Assembly (NCBI GenBank): GCA_035771165.1
Contig: JAWNZC010000014.1
Coordinates: 2,393,001 to 2,457,000, forward strand
Length of the DNA stretch: 64,000 nucleotides
From: Paragorgia papillata
Taxonomy: Eukaryota; Cnidaria; Anthozoa; Scleralcyonacea; Coralliidae
Direction: 5' to 3'
Every line of letters starts with the position of its first letter. Position 1 is the first letter of the stretch. Positions 9,386 to 20,091 of the stretch are shown here, piece after piece. Made by a program: the position numbers and the translations under genes. The notes under the pieces are model-generated. The model had not been told where the DNA came from. It ran no database searches and saw nothing but the letters and a program-made list of their open reading frames with translations.

Positions 9386-11578
9386 GTTAATAGCGTGCGT
9401 TCCCCTCCCGTGTTCCCGTGTGTATAGAGCCTCGATCATATTTGTGAACTTCTCTGGGCATCCATATTTCCTCAGTAGCTGCCATAGCCCGGTCCTCCCC
9501 CGAACGCCTTCGTGAAGTCGACAAGTACCATATACAGTGGTCGGTTGTGCTCAATGCACTTTTCTTGTAGTTGTTGTAGAAAAAAGAGCATATCCGCGGT
9601 GCTCCGGTTGGATCTGAAGCCACACTGTGTCTCCGGAACTACTTCTGGCGTTATGTGAATAGATATTCTGTTGAGGAGGATCCTGACGAAGTTCTTGCCT
9701 GCTATGGAAAGAAGAGAGATTCCACTTTAGTTCTCATAGTCTGTTCGATCTCCTTTCTTGTAGAGGATTACAATGCTGGCATCCTTCCACGCTTGTGGGA
9801 CAGAACCCTCCTCCCAGGTTTTGGTGATTAGTTGGTGCAGTCTGTTGCACAGATTAGCTCGGCGATTGCTCTGGCCATCTTATCCATGGTTGGAATCTCG
9901 TCGAGGCATGTGTTAATTGGTAACTGATGCGCTGCTGGATGTTGTCAAGAGCTTCGGGTTCTATGACACCAGGGACATTGAGTAGCTTCTGGAAGGGTTC
10001 ACTCCATCTTGCCACAACTCTCTTTCTGTCAGAGAAGGTCTCCATTCCATCTGCTGATTTCAGGTGAACAGGTCCCTTCTTCACGGGTCCCCACACTTCC
10101 TTCAGTCCATTGTAGAAGCCCTTCATGTCGTTTCTGTCTGCGCGGCTCTCTGCAGCTCCTCTGCCTTCATTTCCCACCAGTCTGACTTCAGGTTCAGGGC
10201 ACGGGTGAGTTTTTGTAGCAGTCTGCAGGCATTTTTGTACGCTGCAACGGTGGATATAGCGCTCCTGGTCTGTAACACTCTCTGGTGGGCTTGGTCTCTT
10301 CTGCTCATACGATTCTGTAGCTCCTGGTGGTTGGGATCGAACCAGCCTTGGAGTTTCTGTCTGGCTTGCCGGGAGATGTACACGACCTGCTGCAGGGCTT
10401 CCCATTCCTCGTCAGGTGTTGAGCTTTCCTTCTCCTCCCACTGGGCGAGAGCGCTGTCCATCTCCTTCTCGAAGCTCTCCCTATGGACGATGGTACATAG
10501 TTTTGCTGTGTTGGGCTTGGTCGGTTTTCTTCCCCCTTGCCTGTTGTCAGTGTTGTGCCTTTGCCGTATTCTAATTGACACTTTTGACCTCAGCATCTGG
10601 TGATCGGTCCAGCAGTTAGCTCCACGCATGGTTCGAGTACTGTGGATGTCCATTTTATCCCGACACCTCGTAATGATGAAGTCGATCATATGCCAATGTC
10701 CGGAACGAGGATGCATCCAGGTGGTTGAACATGGTGTTCGTCACTTTCAGTTCGAACTCAGAGCACAGAGCCAGTAGAAGCTCGCCATTGGAGTTGCGTT
10801 TCCCGATCCCATGTTTGCCCATGACCAAGGGCCACTTGACATTGTCTATTCCTATCCTTGCAATGAAGTCTCCTATCAGCAGCAGCTTATCGGTTGTAGA
10901 AGGCATCCTTGTTATCGTCCGGGTTTGTCATTGTTGGAGCGTACACACTGATAATTGTGGCAAAGTTGTCCTTGCTCAGAGAGGGTCTCGTCGTCATATT
11001 CCAAGTCATTGAGACTACCAGACTCTGAGAACCTTCTTTCGCACAGGGCGGCGAGGTCGATGTTGAACTTGGCGAGTTCCATTGCTACTAGTGCGGTACG
11101 TCTTTCCGTTCGGTCGGCTCCTTCTCGATCGAAAAGAGTCCTGCAGTTACATTGAGCAATTGTCAATAGTTGTGTTTCTTCCTTCCTAGTTGAATTTTTC
11201 ACTGTCGACGGAAGATGACGTAGAGCAGCGCGGTCCTTGGTAACCCGGGCGACGGCCGATCCGGTATCGTGTTTCGTGCGGTTGTACATTTCATGAAAGC
11301 TACTTGCAATAGTGTCCTCTCTCTCGCGGGGAGCTAATAAAGGTCTCACGCCGGCAAGAACACTTCAAGACAGGCGTAAACTATTAGTCCCTGCAGTGCC
11401 TGGTCGGGAGATTTTTGGGAGTTCCATTCATCAACCGCCGTTGATGCTGCCACAGCGACATGGTTTTCTGTTAGGGTTCGCTCCCTTAGTCTTCGGTTCT
11501 GTCAAGAACCTGTACCACAAGGCAGTGGTTTACAACTCTGCAAGGCAGGGACGTCAAACTCCCTGAGGTATTATAATA
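9386..11578 (-). pseudogene. Non-LTR retrotransposon B (endonuclease and RT, broken)
   Basis: Minus strand. After an apparent 5' leader (11350-11578) comes endonuclease sequence with IAQCNCRTLFDREGADR and AALCERRFSESGSL (10912-11349), then LLIGDFIARIG (10655-10906; the usual GDFNARIG Asn is Ile), then a linker with LAQWEEKE and VVYISRQARQKLQG (10123-10716), then DMKGFYNGLKEVWGP (9854-10405) and RT sequence with CGFRSNRSTADM and a TKAF palm motif (9400-9640). It stops at LHTG, before the YxDD box, exactly where LINE A begins. This is the family usually mis-annotated as craniofacial development protein 2-like. The frames are broken at least four times. Confidence 0.8.
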
Positions 11579-11606
11579 CCCGCATACCATGCATACTCAA
11601 TTCTAA

Positions 11607-12155
11607 GGGTCTGTTTATATGGAAGGCGGGACAGGACGTTTGCTGGGACGGGACGTTTGCCCGGACGGGACGTTAAACGGGACGTTTTTCATCCGGGGTT
11701 TATATGATGATAATAACCTGCGTTAGTCAACACAGCTAGAAAGATGTAAAAACCACAGAATAACAGAGAAATAAATAGAATTTGACGTATTATAAAGAGC
11801 TGCTGTCCTCCTACTAGCCGTTATCACTCATTTGTATCGAATAAACAGCTTAAGAATCAAAATAAATACTCGAAACGGTCCGTCATATCTTCCCGGTTAG
11901 GCGGGACAGAGCATTTACATGGCGAAAATTGTCCCACCCAAGCCGGGAACCCAGTTCAGGAAACCGGGATCCCGCTTTGCCGAAAAAACGTCCCGGCAAA
12001 CATCTTTCCATATAAACGAAACGGGATAAATATGAGAGATATATACATGCATGGCGAGATCCCGTTTATTAACGTCCCGTCCCGGCAAACGTCCCGTCCC
12101 AGCAAACGTCCCGTCCCGGCAAACGTCCCGTCCCGCCTTCCATGTAAACAGCCCC
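11607..12155. mobile_element. Foldback DNA element with tandem subterminal repeats
   Basis: Terminal inverted repeats start with GGGTCTGTTTATATGGAAGG on the left and, in reverse complement, GGGGCTGTTTACATGGAAGG on the right. Inside both ends the motif GGGACGGGACGTTTGC is repeated several times. A 4-bp duplication CTAA may flank it. There is no coding capacity. It lies between LINE B and the resumed tRNA repeats. Confidence 0.85.
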
Positions 12156-12327
12156 TAATAAATGACTTGAATCAAACTTGAAATAAACATGTCAATTTCA
12201 TGTGGCTATTGCAATTTACACTTTACTTATTCTCTCAATACAGATAAATTATTATTTTATTGTATACAATGAGGCGGCCAGGCAAACGAGCCTGCCATGC
12301 AGTGTATATACATTGGCTATCGCCAAA

Positions 12328-12413
12328 GTAGTCGTGGCCGAGTGCATGGTTAAGGCGACAGACTCGAAATCTGTGGGGCTATTCACGCGCAGGTTCAAAT
12401 CCTGCCGACTACG
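12328..12413 (+). pseudogene. tRNA-Ser(CGA)-like with D-loop insertion
   Basis: 86 nt. Acceptor and T arm are intact and the loop CTCGAAA gives anticodon CGA. A 4-nt GCAT insertion expands the D loop (GAGTGCATGGTTAAGG), disrupting the A box. Probably inactive. Confidence 0.7.
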
Positions 12414-12774
12414 TCGTGCAAATGTTTATTATGTTTCTTTAAATTTCTTCTGCATGCTGACGACGTTTACCCTCAAAGAAATCACAACAATAATTAAGTG
12501 ATGAATTACATATTCAGTTTATCGGCATGCAATATAGCATTACAAGAATTTTGGGCCTTTTTTGAGGCAAAGATATATGAAAATATATGGCAATTTATGA
12601 AGTACTTATAATTTTTAAATAGAGAGTAATCAATTTTCAAGGTTTATTTATAAGAAAAAGGATTAGACGAGTGCATTAACTTAACAATGATTGCATTTTG
12701 TTGAAGTCTATGTCCAAAAACTTTTAGAGAATAAAGTGGGCAGCTTACTGACAAAAACATTCTACGAATTTTAC

Positions 12775-12852
12775 TTTAGCGTACCTCAGTGCATGGTGGA
12801 GCATTCTACTGCAAATCGAGAGGTCGTCGGTTCAATCCTCGGGTCGCGCCCT
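12775..12852 (+). pseudogene. Degenerate tRNA-Cys
   Basis: Homologous to the decayed tRNA-Cys of the array, with the same GCAT-type D-loop insertion and an unpaired acceptor arm. Confidence 0.7.
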
Positions 12853-13091
12853 GTCTCTTTCATTCACTGACATGGAGGTTTTATGACTTCAAACTTGGAA
12901 TAAACATGCAAGATGAAGATATATTGCAATTTACATTTTTGTTATTCTCTCAATAGATAAATGATTATTTTTTTGTTCAAGTGTTGGATAGTATTAAAAA
13001 CAAAAATTCTGAACAATACAGAGGCGCTACATATACCCAGGCGCTTTGGCAAATCTCTGCGGCCAGAGTATATTGAATCCTGCCCAGTTAA

Positions 13092-13174
13092 GTAGTCGTG
13101 GCGGAGTTAAGGCGACAGACTAGAAATCTGTTGGGATATTCCCGCGCAGGTTAGAATACGGCCGTGCATGACTA
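13092..13174 (+). pseudogene. Degenerate tRNA-Ser(AGA)
   Basis: The anticodon region CTAGAAA is intact. The D arm has lost bases (GGCGGAGTTAAGG), the T arm is damaged, and TGCATG is inserted in the 3' acceptor strand. A near-identical copy lies at 15286-15369. Confidence 0.7.
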
Positions 13175-13394
13175 CTGTGAATAAAATTACTGGTAGAGGA
13201 AGCCAAAATGTGAGTTCTATTGACGCACATGTTATAAATTTGTATTTTCAAAAGATTAACACTGACACTCAGTACATAATGTACACACTGTTAGAACATT
13301 TTTGACCAAACAAAAACGAACCTGGACAGGTCCGGACTGGCTTCCTTATTGGATGTGGAAAGACTTCGCACAGCAACTTGCACCATTAGTCAGC

Positions 13395-13829
13395 TATATA
13401 GAAGACCTTTTGTAATTTTTCTGTATCTTTCTTGTGTTTTGAAATATTTCGACCAATGACAGCGTGCTGTCCGCCATCTTGTTGTAATATCGGGTCTAAT
13501 TAACTAGGAAATTGGTGACGTCACAAGCAGGGTAAACCTGATGAAACTATACGTAGGTGACCAAATTTCCACGGAAGGCTTTTTAAATGTTGTGTGTCAA
13601 TTTAAAATGGAAATAGCGCAACAAAATCGAAATAAAAATTTCACTTTACCTTGCTTATGATGTCACTTGCATAACGAAAATAATTCCAAGATGGCGGACA
13701 GCACGCTGCCTTTGGTCGAAATATTTCCAAAACAAAAACAGATACGGAAAAATCGTAAAAGGTCTTCTTATATATACCATTCGACGAGTTCTTTCAAATG
13801 AGACAAACTTAATTTTTATTGCCAATATC
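13395..13829. mobile_element. Foldback MITE, copy 1 (left end truncated)
   Basis: Long inverted repeats share GAAGACCTTTT, TTTCGACCAA and GTGCTGTCCGCCATCTTG with the right end at 13685-13790. The centre contains GGTGACGTCACAAGCAGGG. A fuller copy is at 18010-18446. The right terminal segment (about 13785-13829) has no partner on the left, so the left end is truncated or replaced. Confidence 0.8.
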
Positions 13830-14199
13830 TTTTAAGAAAAAGGATTAAACGAGTGCATTAACATAACAATTTAAGAAAAAGGATTAAACGAGTGCATTAA
13901 CATAACAATGATAATTAAGTGATGAATTACATATTCAGTTTATTGGCATGTAATATAGCATTACAAGAATTTTGTGGGTTTTTTGAGGCAATGATATATG
14001 AAAATATATGGCAATTTATGAAGTACTTATAATTTTTTAATAGAGCTGAGGGTAATCAATTTTCAAGGTTTATTTTTAAGAAAAAGGATTAGACGAGTGC
14101 ATTAACTTAACAATGATTGCATTTTGTTGAAGTCTGTGTCCAAAACTTTTAGAGAATAAATTGGGCAGCTTACTGACAAAAACATTCTATGAATTTTAC

Positions 14200-14254
14200 T
14201 TGAGCGTAGCTCAGTGTATGGTGGAGTATACGACTGCAAATTGAGTCGCGCCCT
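14200..14254 (+). pseudogene. Truncated degenerate tRNA-Cys
   Basis: It keeps GAGCGTAGCTCAGTG and the GCA loop, but the T arm is deleted. Confidence 0.65.
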
Positions 14255-14494
14255 GTCTCTTTCATGCATTCACTGACATGGAGGTTTTATGACTTCAAAG
14301 TTGGAATAAACATGCAAGATGAAGCTATATTGCAATTTACATTTTTGTTATTCTCTCAATAGATAAATGATTATTTTTTTGTTCAAGTGTTGGATAGTAT
14401 GAAAAACAAAAATTGTGAACAATACAGAGGCGCTTCATATACCCTTGCGCTTTGGCAACTGTCTGCCAAAGTATATTGAATCCTGCCCGGTTAA

Positions 14495-14576
14495 GTAGTC
14501 GTGGCCGAGTGGTTAAGGCGACAGACTAGAAATCTGTTGGGATATTCCCGCGCAGGTTCAAATCCTGCCGACTACG
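14495..14576 (+). tRNA. tRNA-Ser(AGA), isolated intact copy
   Basis: Intact 82-nt gene identical to the array genes although the flanking spacer is diverged. Anticodon AGA, perfect acceptor GTAGTCG/CGACTAC. Confidence 0.92.
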
Positions 14577-14680
14577 TGCAAATATTTATTATATTTCTTC
14601 TTCATGCAGACGTTTACCTTCAAACAAATCACAAAACATTGTCAGTAATTTTACTTTGTATTTGCATGGTTTTGGTCAAT

Positions 14681-14753
14681 TCGGAGCTCAGTGCTACAGC
14701 ATTCGACTGCAGATCGAGAGGTCGTCGATTCAATCTTCGGGTCGCGTCCTATC
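14681..14753 (+). pseudogene. Degenerate tRNA-Cys
   Basis: Anticodon arm with GCA is retained. The acceptor-to-D junction has lost four bases (CGGAGCTCAG) and the acceptor no longer pairs. Confidence 0.65.
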
Positions 14754-14799
14754 TAGTATTTCATGCACTCACTGACATGGAGGTTTTATGACTTCAAAG

Positions 14800-15084
14800 C
14801 AGGGGCGGATCCAGGATTTTTTGAAAGAGGGGGTTGACAGCTCTAGGGGGGTCCGGGGGTATGCTCCCCCGGAAAATTTATGATTTCTGATACCCTGAAA
14901 TGCTATTTCCTGCTTTTTGGGGACAATATTAGGATCAGAAATAGTGATTTTTATAAGCTATATTATACACTAAACACAATTTATATATTATATAATATAA
15001 TATACCGTACCGTTCATCAAAGAATACATATATAATTGGCCAGGGGCGTTTGCAACCCCCATAACCCCCCTGGATCCGCCACTG
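14800..15084. mobile_element. hAT-type MITE
   Basis: 285-bp non-coding element with 16-bp terminal repeats CAGGGGCGGATCCAGG and CCTGGATCCGCCACTG, the well-known hAT-family termini. It interrupts the array phrase GACTTCAAAGTTGGAATAAA. The target duplication is imperfect. Confidence 0.85.
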
Positions 15085-15285
15085 CAAAATTGGAATAAAC
15101 ATGCAAGATGACGCTGTATTGCAATCTACATTTTTGTTATTCTCTCAATAGTAAATGATTATTTTATTGTTCAAGTGTTGGATAGTATTAAAAACAAAAA
15201 TTCTGAACAATACAGAGGCGCTACATATACCCAGGCGCTTTGGCAAATCTCTGCGGCCAGAGTATACTGAATCCTGCCCAGTTAA

Positions 15286-15369
15286 GTAGTCGTGGCGGAG
15301 TTAAGGCGACAGACTAGAAATCTGTTGGGATATTCCCGCGCAGGTTAGAATACTGCCGTGCATGACTAC
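15286..15369 (+). pseudogene. Degenerate tRNA-Ser(AGA), second copy
   Basis: Near duplicate of 13092-13174, with the same D-arm deletion and the same TGCATG insertion in the acceptor. Confidence 0.7.
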
Positions 15370-15499
15370 TGTGAATAAATTTGAAAAAATAGTATGAAAA
15401 AGTATGAAAAACAAAAATTATGAACAATACAGAGGCGCTTCATATACCCAGGTGCTTTGGTAAATGCCTGCCAGAGTATATTGAATCCTGCCCAGTTAA

Positions 15500-15586
15500 G
15501 TATAGACGTGGCCGAATGGTGAAGGCGGGAGACTAGAAATCTGTTGGTATAATCCTGCGTATGCAGGTTCAAATCCTGCTGCCTGC
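15500..15586 (+). pseudogene. Degenerate tRNA-Ser(AGA)-like
   Basis: The CTAGAAA loop is kept. The acceptor (TATAGACG/TGCCTGCG), D loop and variable arm are altered, and ATGC is inserted before the T arm (CCTGCGTATGCAGGTTC). Confidence 0.65.
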
Positions 15587-15706
15587 GTGCAGAATATTTA
15601 TTATATTTCTTCAAATTCCTTCTGCATGCAGACCTTTACCTCATTACGAAAAAATCGCAAAACATTCTAGTAATTTTACTTTGTACTTGTATGGTTTTGG
15701 TCAATT

Positions 15707-15779
15707 GGGAGCGTAGCTCAGTGGTATAGTATTCGACTGCAGATCGAGAGGCCCGTCGGTTCAATCCCGATCGCTCCCT
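15707..15779 (+). pseudogene. tRNA-Cys(GCA)-like
   Basis: The acceptor GGGAGCG/CGCTCCC is perfect and the anticodon is GCA. The 3' D stem is TAGT and the variable loop carries an extra base (GAGGCCCGTCGG). Probably a recent pseudogene. Confidence 0.6.
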
Positions 15780-15989
15780 GTCATTTTCCCTCACTATGGA
15801 TTTCGAACAAAATACTCAATTTTAAATTACTTGAATCAAACTTGGAATAAACATGTCAATTTCATGTGGCTATTGCAATTTGCAATTTACTTATTCTCTC
15901 AATATAGATAAATGATTATTTTATTGTACAAGAGTATGAAAAACAGCCATCGTTTCGTATACAATGAGACGGCCATGCCTATCGCCAAA

Positions 15990-16071
15990 GTAGTCGTGGC
16001 CAAGTGGTTAAGCCGACAGACTCGAAATCTGTTGGGATATTCCCGCGCAGGTTCAAACCCTGCCGACCACG
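15990..16071 (+). tRNA. tRNA-Ser(CGA), slightly degenerate
   Basis: 82 nt with loop CTCGAAA (CGA). One acceptor mismatch (A opposite C) and one D-stem mismatch (GGCC...GCC). The T arm is intact (one C in its loop). Function is uncertain, but no better CGA copy is present. Confidence 0.55.
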
Positions 16072-16089
16072 TGCAAATGTTTATTATTT

Positions 16090-18009
16090 GAACCAGCAAC
16101 TTTCAATCAGCAACTCCAAATACACAACTCTTGTCGATATCCCCACGTCAAAATCCTCGAATTTGACAAACATGAAGGCATCTCAACTATCAAACTTTTT
16201 ACTTTGTAATGCACGCTCTCTTCCATCAAAAGTAGACTATGAATATGTTATGTGTCTACAGATGTGGCAGTCATCACAGAGACCTAGCTGCACGCGACAA
16301 GTACGACAGTGGCCCAATTAACATTTCAGAATTTTCGCTGCATCGGAAAGACAGACTGCGTAGTCGTGGGGGTGGTGTGTGTGCATACGTTTCTCATAGA
16401 ATTCCTTCTAAACGTAAATCTGATGTAGAAAGACCTATTCACGAATGCATGTGGATTTGGCTCCGACCCCATCGTCTGCCTCGCCCACTATCTAGTATTA
16501 TCATTGGCGTGGTCTACAACCCTCCAGATAAATCTGCCCAAGAACAGAAATTAAAATCTTGTACAGTATTTGGTGGACACCGTTGATCTAGTTCGCAACT
16601 CTCATCCAGATTGTGGTGTATGGAATCCACTATCTGTAGCACGCAGCCAATGTAGTTCCACATGAGCACAGGTGCCTAAGAAATGTTCTTTGCAACGCTT
16701 TACCAGATCTTCGATAGATGCCTGGCAGATGGGTCTGTGAGCACCGTTGGTTCAGTGAAGTAGGGGACAGTATTCCAGTAGACATTATGACCGAATCGTT
16801 TACACAGGACCTTATAACAGCTATCAATCTTTATTTTCCTACAAAGTCCGTAAGAATTCACCATACCGTTAAACCTTGGATGACGTGATCGATCAAACAG
16901 CTAATTTTAGACAGACACATACCACTCAGGCCATTATGAACTGTGGAGACATCTGAGAAACAAAGTGTGCGTTGCTATTTGTCAAAGGAAGAAGTTGTTT
17001 TATCGCGAAAAAGTGCAACATCTTTGTTAACAAAATCTCAGGTAGATCTACTGGTACGACGATTAGCTACGACGACGAGGCTGGCAACGTCATATCTGGT
17101 GCCAACCTGGCTGCAAGACTTAATAAGTTCTACATTTCAGTCACGTCTGATCTTACCCCCTTAGACACTAGCACACTACCAGCTTTCTTGCCAACCCGGT
17201 ATGAACTTCCTTTAATCAGACCATCGGAGGTGTGTGAGAAACTTCTTGGCCTCATTCCATTTAAAGCCATGGGCCATGATGGGGTCTCTAACCGTATTTG
17301 GAAGGAGCTTGCCCAAGAGCTTGCCAAACCTGTAACCGAAATTTTCAACGCCTCTTTTTTCTTCAGGTTTCTTTCCGACGCTGTGGAAAGACTCTTATAA
17401 TTATATCTCCAATCGCTAAGACTACACCTGTTACCGGGGATGGAGACCTTAGACCCATAGCACTTACTTCATGCCCATCAAAGGTTCAAGACGACTTTGC
17501 TGTTAAGTGGCTCATCGAAGATGTTCAACATGAGATAGATCCACAACAGTTTGGCTCCCTCAAAGGCTCGTCTACCATTTACTGTCTCTTAGATATGCTC
17601 GAGAACTGGCTCTCTTCTTTAGATCAGCCTGCAAAATATTTCAGAGTCTGCTATTTGGATATTAGTAAGACTTTCGACCACATCGACCACAACATTTTGG
17701 TCAAAACGTTGTTCACCCTTACAGTTTTCTTAGTAACCGGCGCCAGGCCGTTAAACTTAACTCAGCTGTATCGGACCGGGAGTTTAATTGCCCATGCTGG
17801 TGTCCCACAAGGAACAAAACTTGGGCCGATCCTTTTCTTGATTTTGATCAACGATCTTGCTTTAAAGTCTCCTCTAAAAGCAAATCATTGGAAATATGTA
17901 GATGATATCACATTATCTGAGGTTGTTGACGCTGGCGCGACTTCAACTCTGCAGTCTGACCTGGGCACGATCTCTTCCTGGTCCGATGATAACAATATGA
18001 ACCTTAAAG
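16090..18009 (+). pseudogene. Non-LTR retrotransposon C (endonuclease and RT, truncated)
   Basis: Plus strand. It starts with LLCNARSLPSKVDY (16190s), the usual start of an APE endonuclease, then GGGVCAYVSHR and GVVYNPPD (16239-16586), a decayed stretch, a linker at 16972-17400 (PFKAMGHDGVSNRIWKEL), and RT at 17298-18005 with LRPIALTSC, LDISKTFDHIDH, AGVPQGTKLGPILFLILIND and the active-site motif YVDDIT. It ends at DDNNMNLK, where a MITE begins. Frames shift at least three times, so it is inactive. Confidence 0.85.
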
Positions 18010-18446
18010 GGTATTGGTAATAAAAATTAAGTTTGTCTCATTTGAAAGAACTCGCCAAATGGTATAAGAAGACCTTTTGCAAAGACAACGTGCTGTCCGC
18101 CATCTTGTTGTAATATTGTGTCCAATTAACTAGGAAATTGGTGACGTCACAAGCAGGGTAAACCTGATGAAAATACTACGTAGGTGACCAAATTTCCACG
18201 GAAGGCTTTTTAAATGTTGTGGGTCAATTTAAAATGGAAATAGCGCAACAAAATCGAAATAAAAATTTCACTTATGATGTCACTTGCATAATGAAAATAA
18301 TTCCAAGATGGCGGACAGCACACTGCCTTTGGTCGAAATATTTCCAAAACAAAAACAGATACGGAAAAATCGTAAAAGGTCTTCTTATATATACCATTCG
18401 ACGAGTTCTTTCAAATGAGACAAACTTAATTTTTATTGCCAATATC
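18010..18446. mobile_element. Foldback MITE, copy 2 (near complete)
   Basis: The left end GGTATTGGTAATAAAAATTA is the inverse of the right end that finishes CCAATATC at 18446. The arms continue through TTTGTCTCATTTGAAAGAAC and GAAGACCTTTT. The centre matches copy 1 at 13395-13829, including GGTGACGTCACAAGCAGGG. The right arm and the following ~250 bases duplicate 13786-14070, so the two loci share a segmental duplication. Confidence 0.85.
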
Positions 18447-18862
18447 TTTTAAGAAAAAGGATTAAACGAGTGCATTAACATAACAATTTAAGAAAAAGGA
18501 TTAAACGAGTGCATTAACATAACAATGATAATTAAGTGATGAATTACATATTCAGTTTATCGGCATGTAATATAGCATTACAAGAATTTTGTGGGTTTTT
18601 TGAGGCAATGATATATGAAAATATATGGCAATTTATGAAGTACTTATAATTTTTTAATAGAGCTGAGAGTAATCAATTTTCAAGGTTTATTTTTAAGAAA
18701 AAGGATTAGATGAAACCGTGGGTTCCCAAATTTCCACGGAAGGCGTTTTAAATGTTGTGGGTCAATTTAAAATGGAAATAGCGCAACAAAAAATCGAGTA
18801 GCAGCTTTCTGACAAAAACGTTCTATGAATTTTACTTTTAAATTGCATAGTTTTGATCAATT

Positions 18863-18925
18863 GGTAGCGTAGCTCAGTGCATGGTGGAGCATTCTACTCC
18901 AGATCGAGGGGCCCGATCGCGTCCT
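18863..18925 (+). pseudogene. Truncated degenerate tRNA-Cys
   Basis: It retains GTAGCGTAGCTCAGTGCATG with the D-loop insertion. The anticodon is changed (CTCCAGA) and the T arm is largely deleted. Confidence 0.6.
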
Positions 18926-19150
18926 GTCTCTTTCAAGCACTCACTGGCATGGAGTTTGAAACAAATATGTAAAACGACTTCAAAGTTGAAATAAACATGC
19001 AAGTTGAGGCTATATTGCAATTGACATTTCTGTTATTCTCTCAATAGATAAATGATTATTTTATTGCTCAAGTGTTGGAGCTAAATATATACCCCGGCGT
19101 TTTGGCAAGTGGCTGCCAGAGTATATTTATATTGACAACCGCCCAATTAA

Positions 19151-19232
19151 GTAGTCGTGGCCGAGTGGTCAAGGCGACAGACTCGAAATATGTTGGGATA
19201 TTCCCGCGCAGGTTCAAATCCTGCTGACTACG
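19151..19232 (+). tRNA. tRNA-Ser(CGA), one anticodon-stem mismatch
   Basis: 82 nt, loop CTCGAAA, anticodon CGA. The acceptor has one G-U pair and the T arm is intact. The anticodon stem ACAGA/TATGT has one G-A mismatch. Possibly functional. Confidence 0.6.
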
Positions 19233-19565
19233 TGCAAATGTGTAGTATATTTCTTGAAATTTCTTCTGCATGCAGATATTTACCTATATATAGAAACAAA
19301 ACACAAAAAATGATTAAGGTCGTGAGAATTACATGTTCAGTCCATGCATGAATAACGTTACACGAATTCTGGGGTTTTTTTCGACGCAATGATTTATGAT
19401 ATATTAAATTATATAAGGTAATTTATGAAGACGTTAATTCGAATATACTTTACGTTAAACAGACTAATATATAATCAATTTCAAGGTTTAGCATGATTGC
19501 ATTCACTGAGGTCGGTATCCAAAATGTTTTAGCGAGGAAACTGAGTTGTTTTCGGTCAAAAACAA

Positions 19566-19589
19566 TATATATATATATATATATATATA
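19566..19589. repeat. (TA)n microsatellite
   Basis: Run of about 12 TA units. Confidence 0.95.
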
Positions 19590-19808
19590 GTAATTTACTT
19601 TGTATTTGCATGGTTTTAGTTAATTGGGAGCGTGCACCCTAAGACATGCATTAATCGTTGGGACACTAGAGATTTTTCATCGTCAACACCCATGCCCCTC
19701 TTCAATGTTGAAAAATCTCGGGCGTTTATGAATTGGAATAGCAAAAATATGGCAAAGAAACACTAGTGAACAACATTACTGATAGGGGAAGAGGGGGGAA
19801 AGCCTGAA

Positions 19809-20091
19809 GGTGAGGTAATACGAGCAACATTTTTCTTCAACTTGCAACAGTTGAAATCGTTGTTGCACGTATATTACCAAAGCGTTGTTGCAAGTATTAC
19901 CTACCTTAAACATTGTCACGCAACAATGATTTTGTTGCATGTTGAAAAAATTTGTTGAAAAATTAAAAGTAGACTCCAGTTCTACTTGCTGCAACATGCT
20001 GATTCAACTCACAACAAAATCATTGTTGCGTGACAATGTTTAAGGTGGGTGGTAATACGTGCAGCAATTTGTTGCTCGTATTACTTCACCT
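19809..20091. mobile_element. Foldback MITE
   Basis: The ends GGTGAGGTAATACGAGCAAC and GTTGCTCGTATTACTTCACC are inverse to each other. The interior has further inverse blocks built on ACATTGTCACGCAACAATGA and the repeated word GTTG. Non-coding. Confidence 0.8.

Larger units (their letters stand above)
12156..16085 (+). repeat. Diverged continuation of the tRNA repeat array
   Basis: Spacer sequences of the 1.2 kb unit resume (GACTTGAATCAAACTTGAAA, the AGGATTAGACGAGTGCATTA block, and the Ser and Cys tRNA positions) at clearly lower identity than in 1-7690. Parts are duplicated again: the segment around 13020-13175 recurs at 15190-15370. Two MITEs (13395, 14800) are embedded. Bases 13176-13394 do not match the unit and I see nothing else in them. 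Confidence 0.8.
18447..19640 (+). repeat. Diverged tRNA repeat remnants, last part
   Basis: Contains array spacer motifs, a duplicated 33-base block (TTAAGAAAAAGGATTAAACG, twice), a fragment of the 18010 MITE interior at 18718-18800, one tRNA-Cys remnant and one tRNA-Ser(CGA). The final trace is a tRNA-Cys 5' end (GGGAGCGTGC) at about 19627-19636. Confidence 0.75.

Noticed and set aside
10064..10603. Plus-strand 179-codon frame
   Set aside because: It is the antisense of LINE B coding sequence, whose minus-strand frames show recognisable LINE motifs.
13540..13560. CCTGATGAAAC in the MITE centre, considered as a hammerhead
   Set aside because: No flanking helices with the required order of cores.
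19776..19997. Short frame on the minus strand
   Set aside because: It lies wholly in or at the edge of the foldback MITE at 19809-20091.
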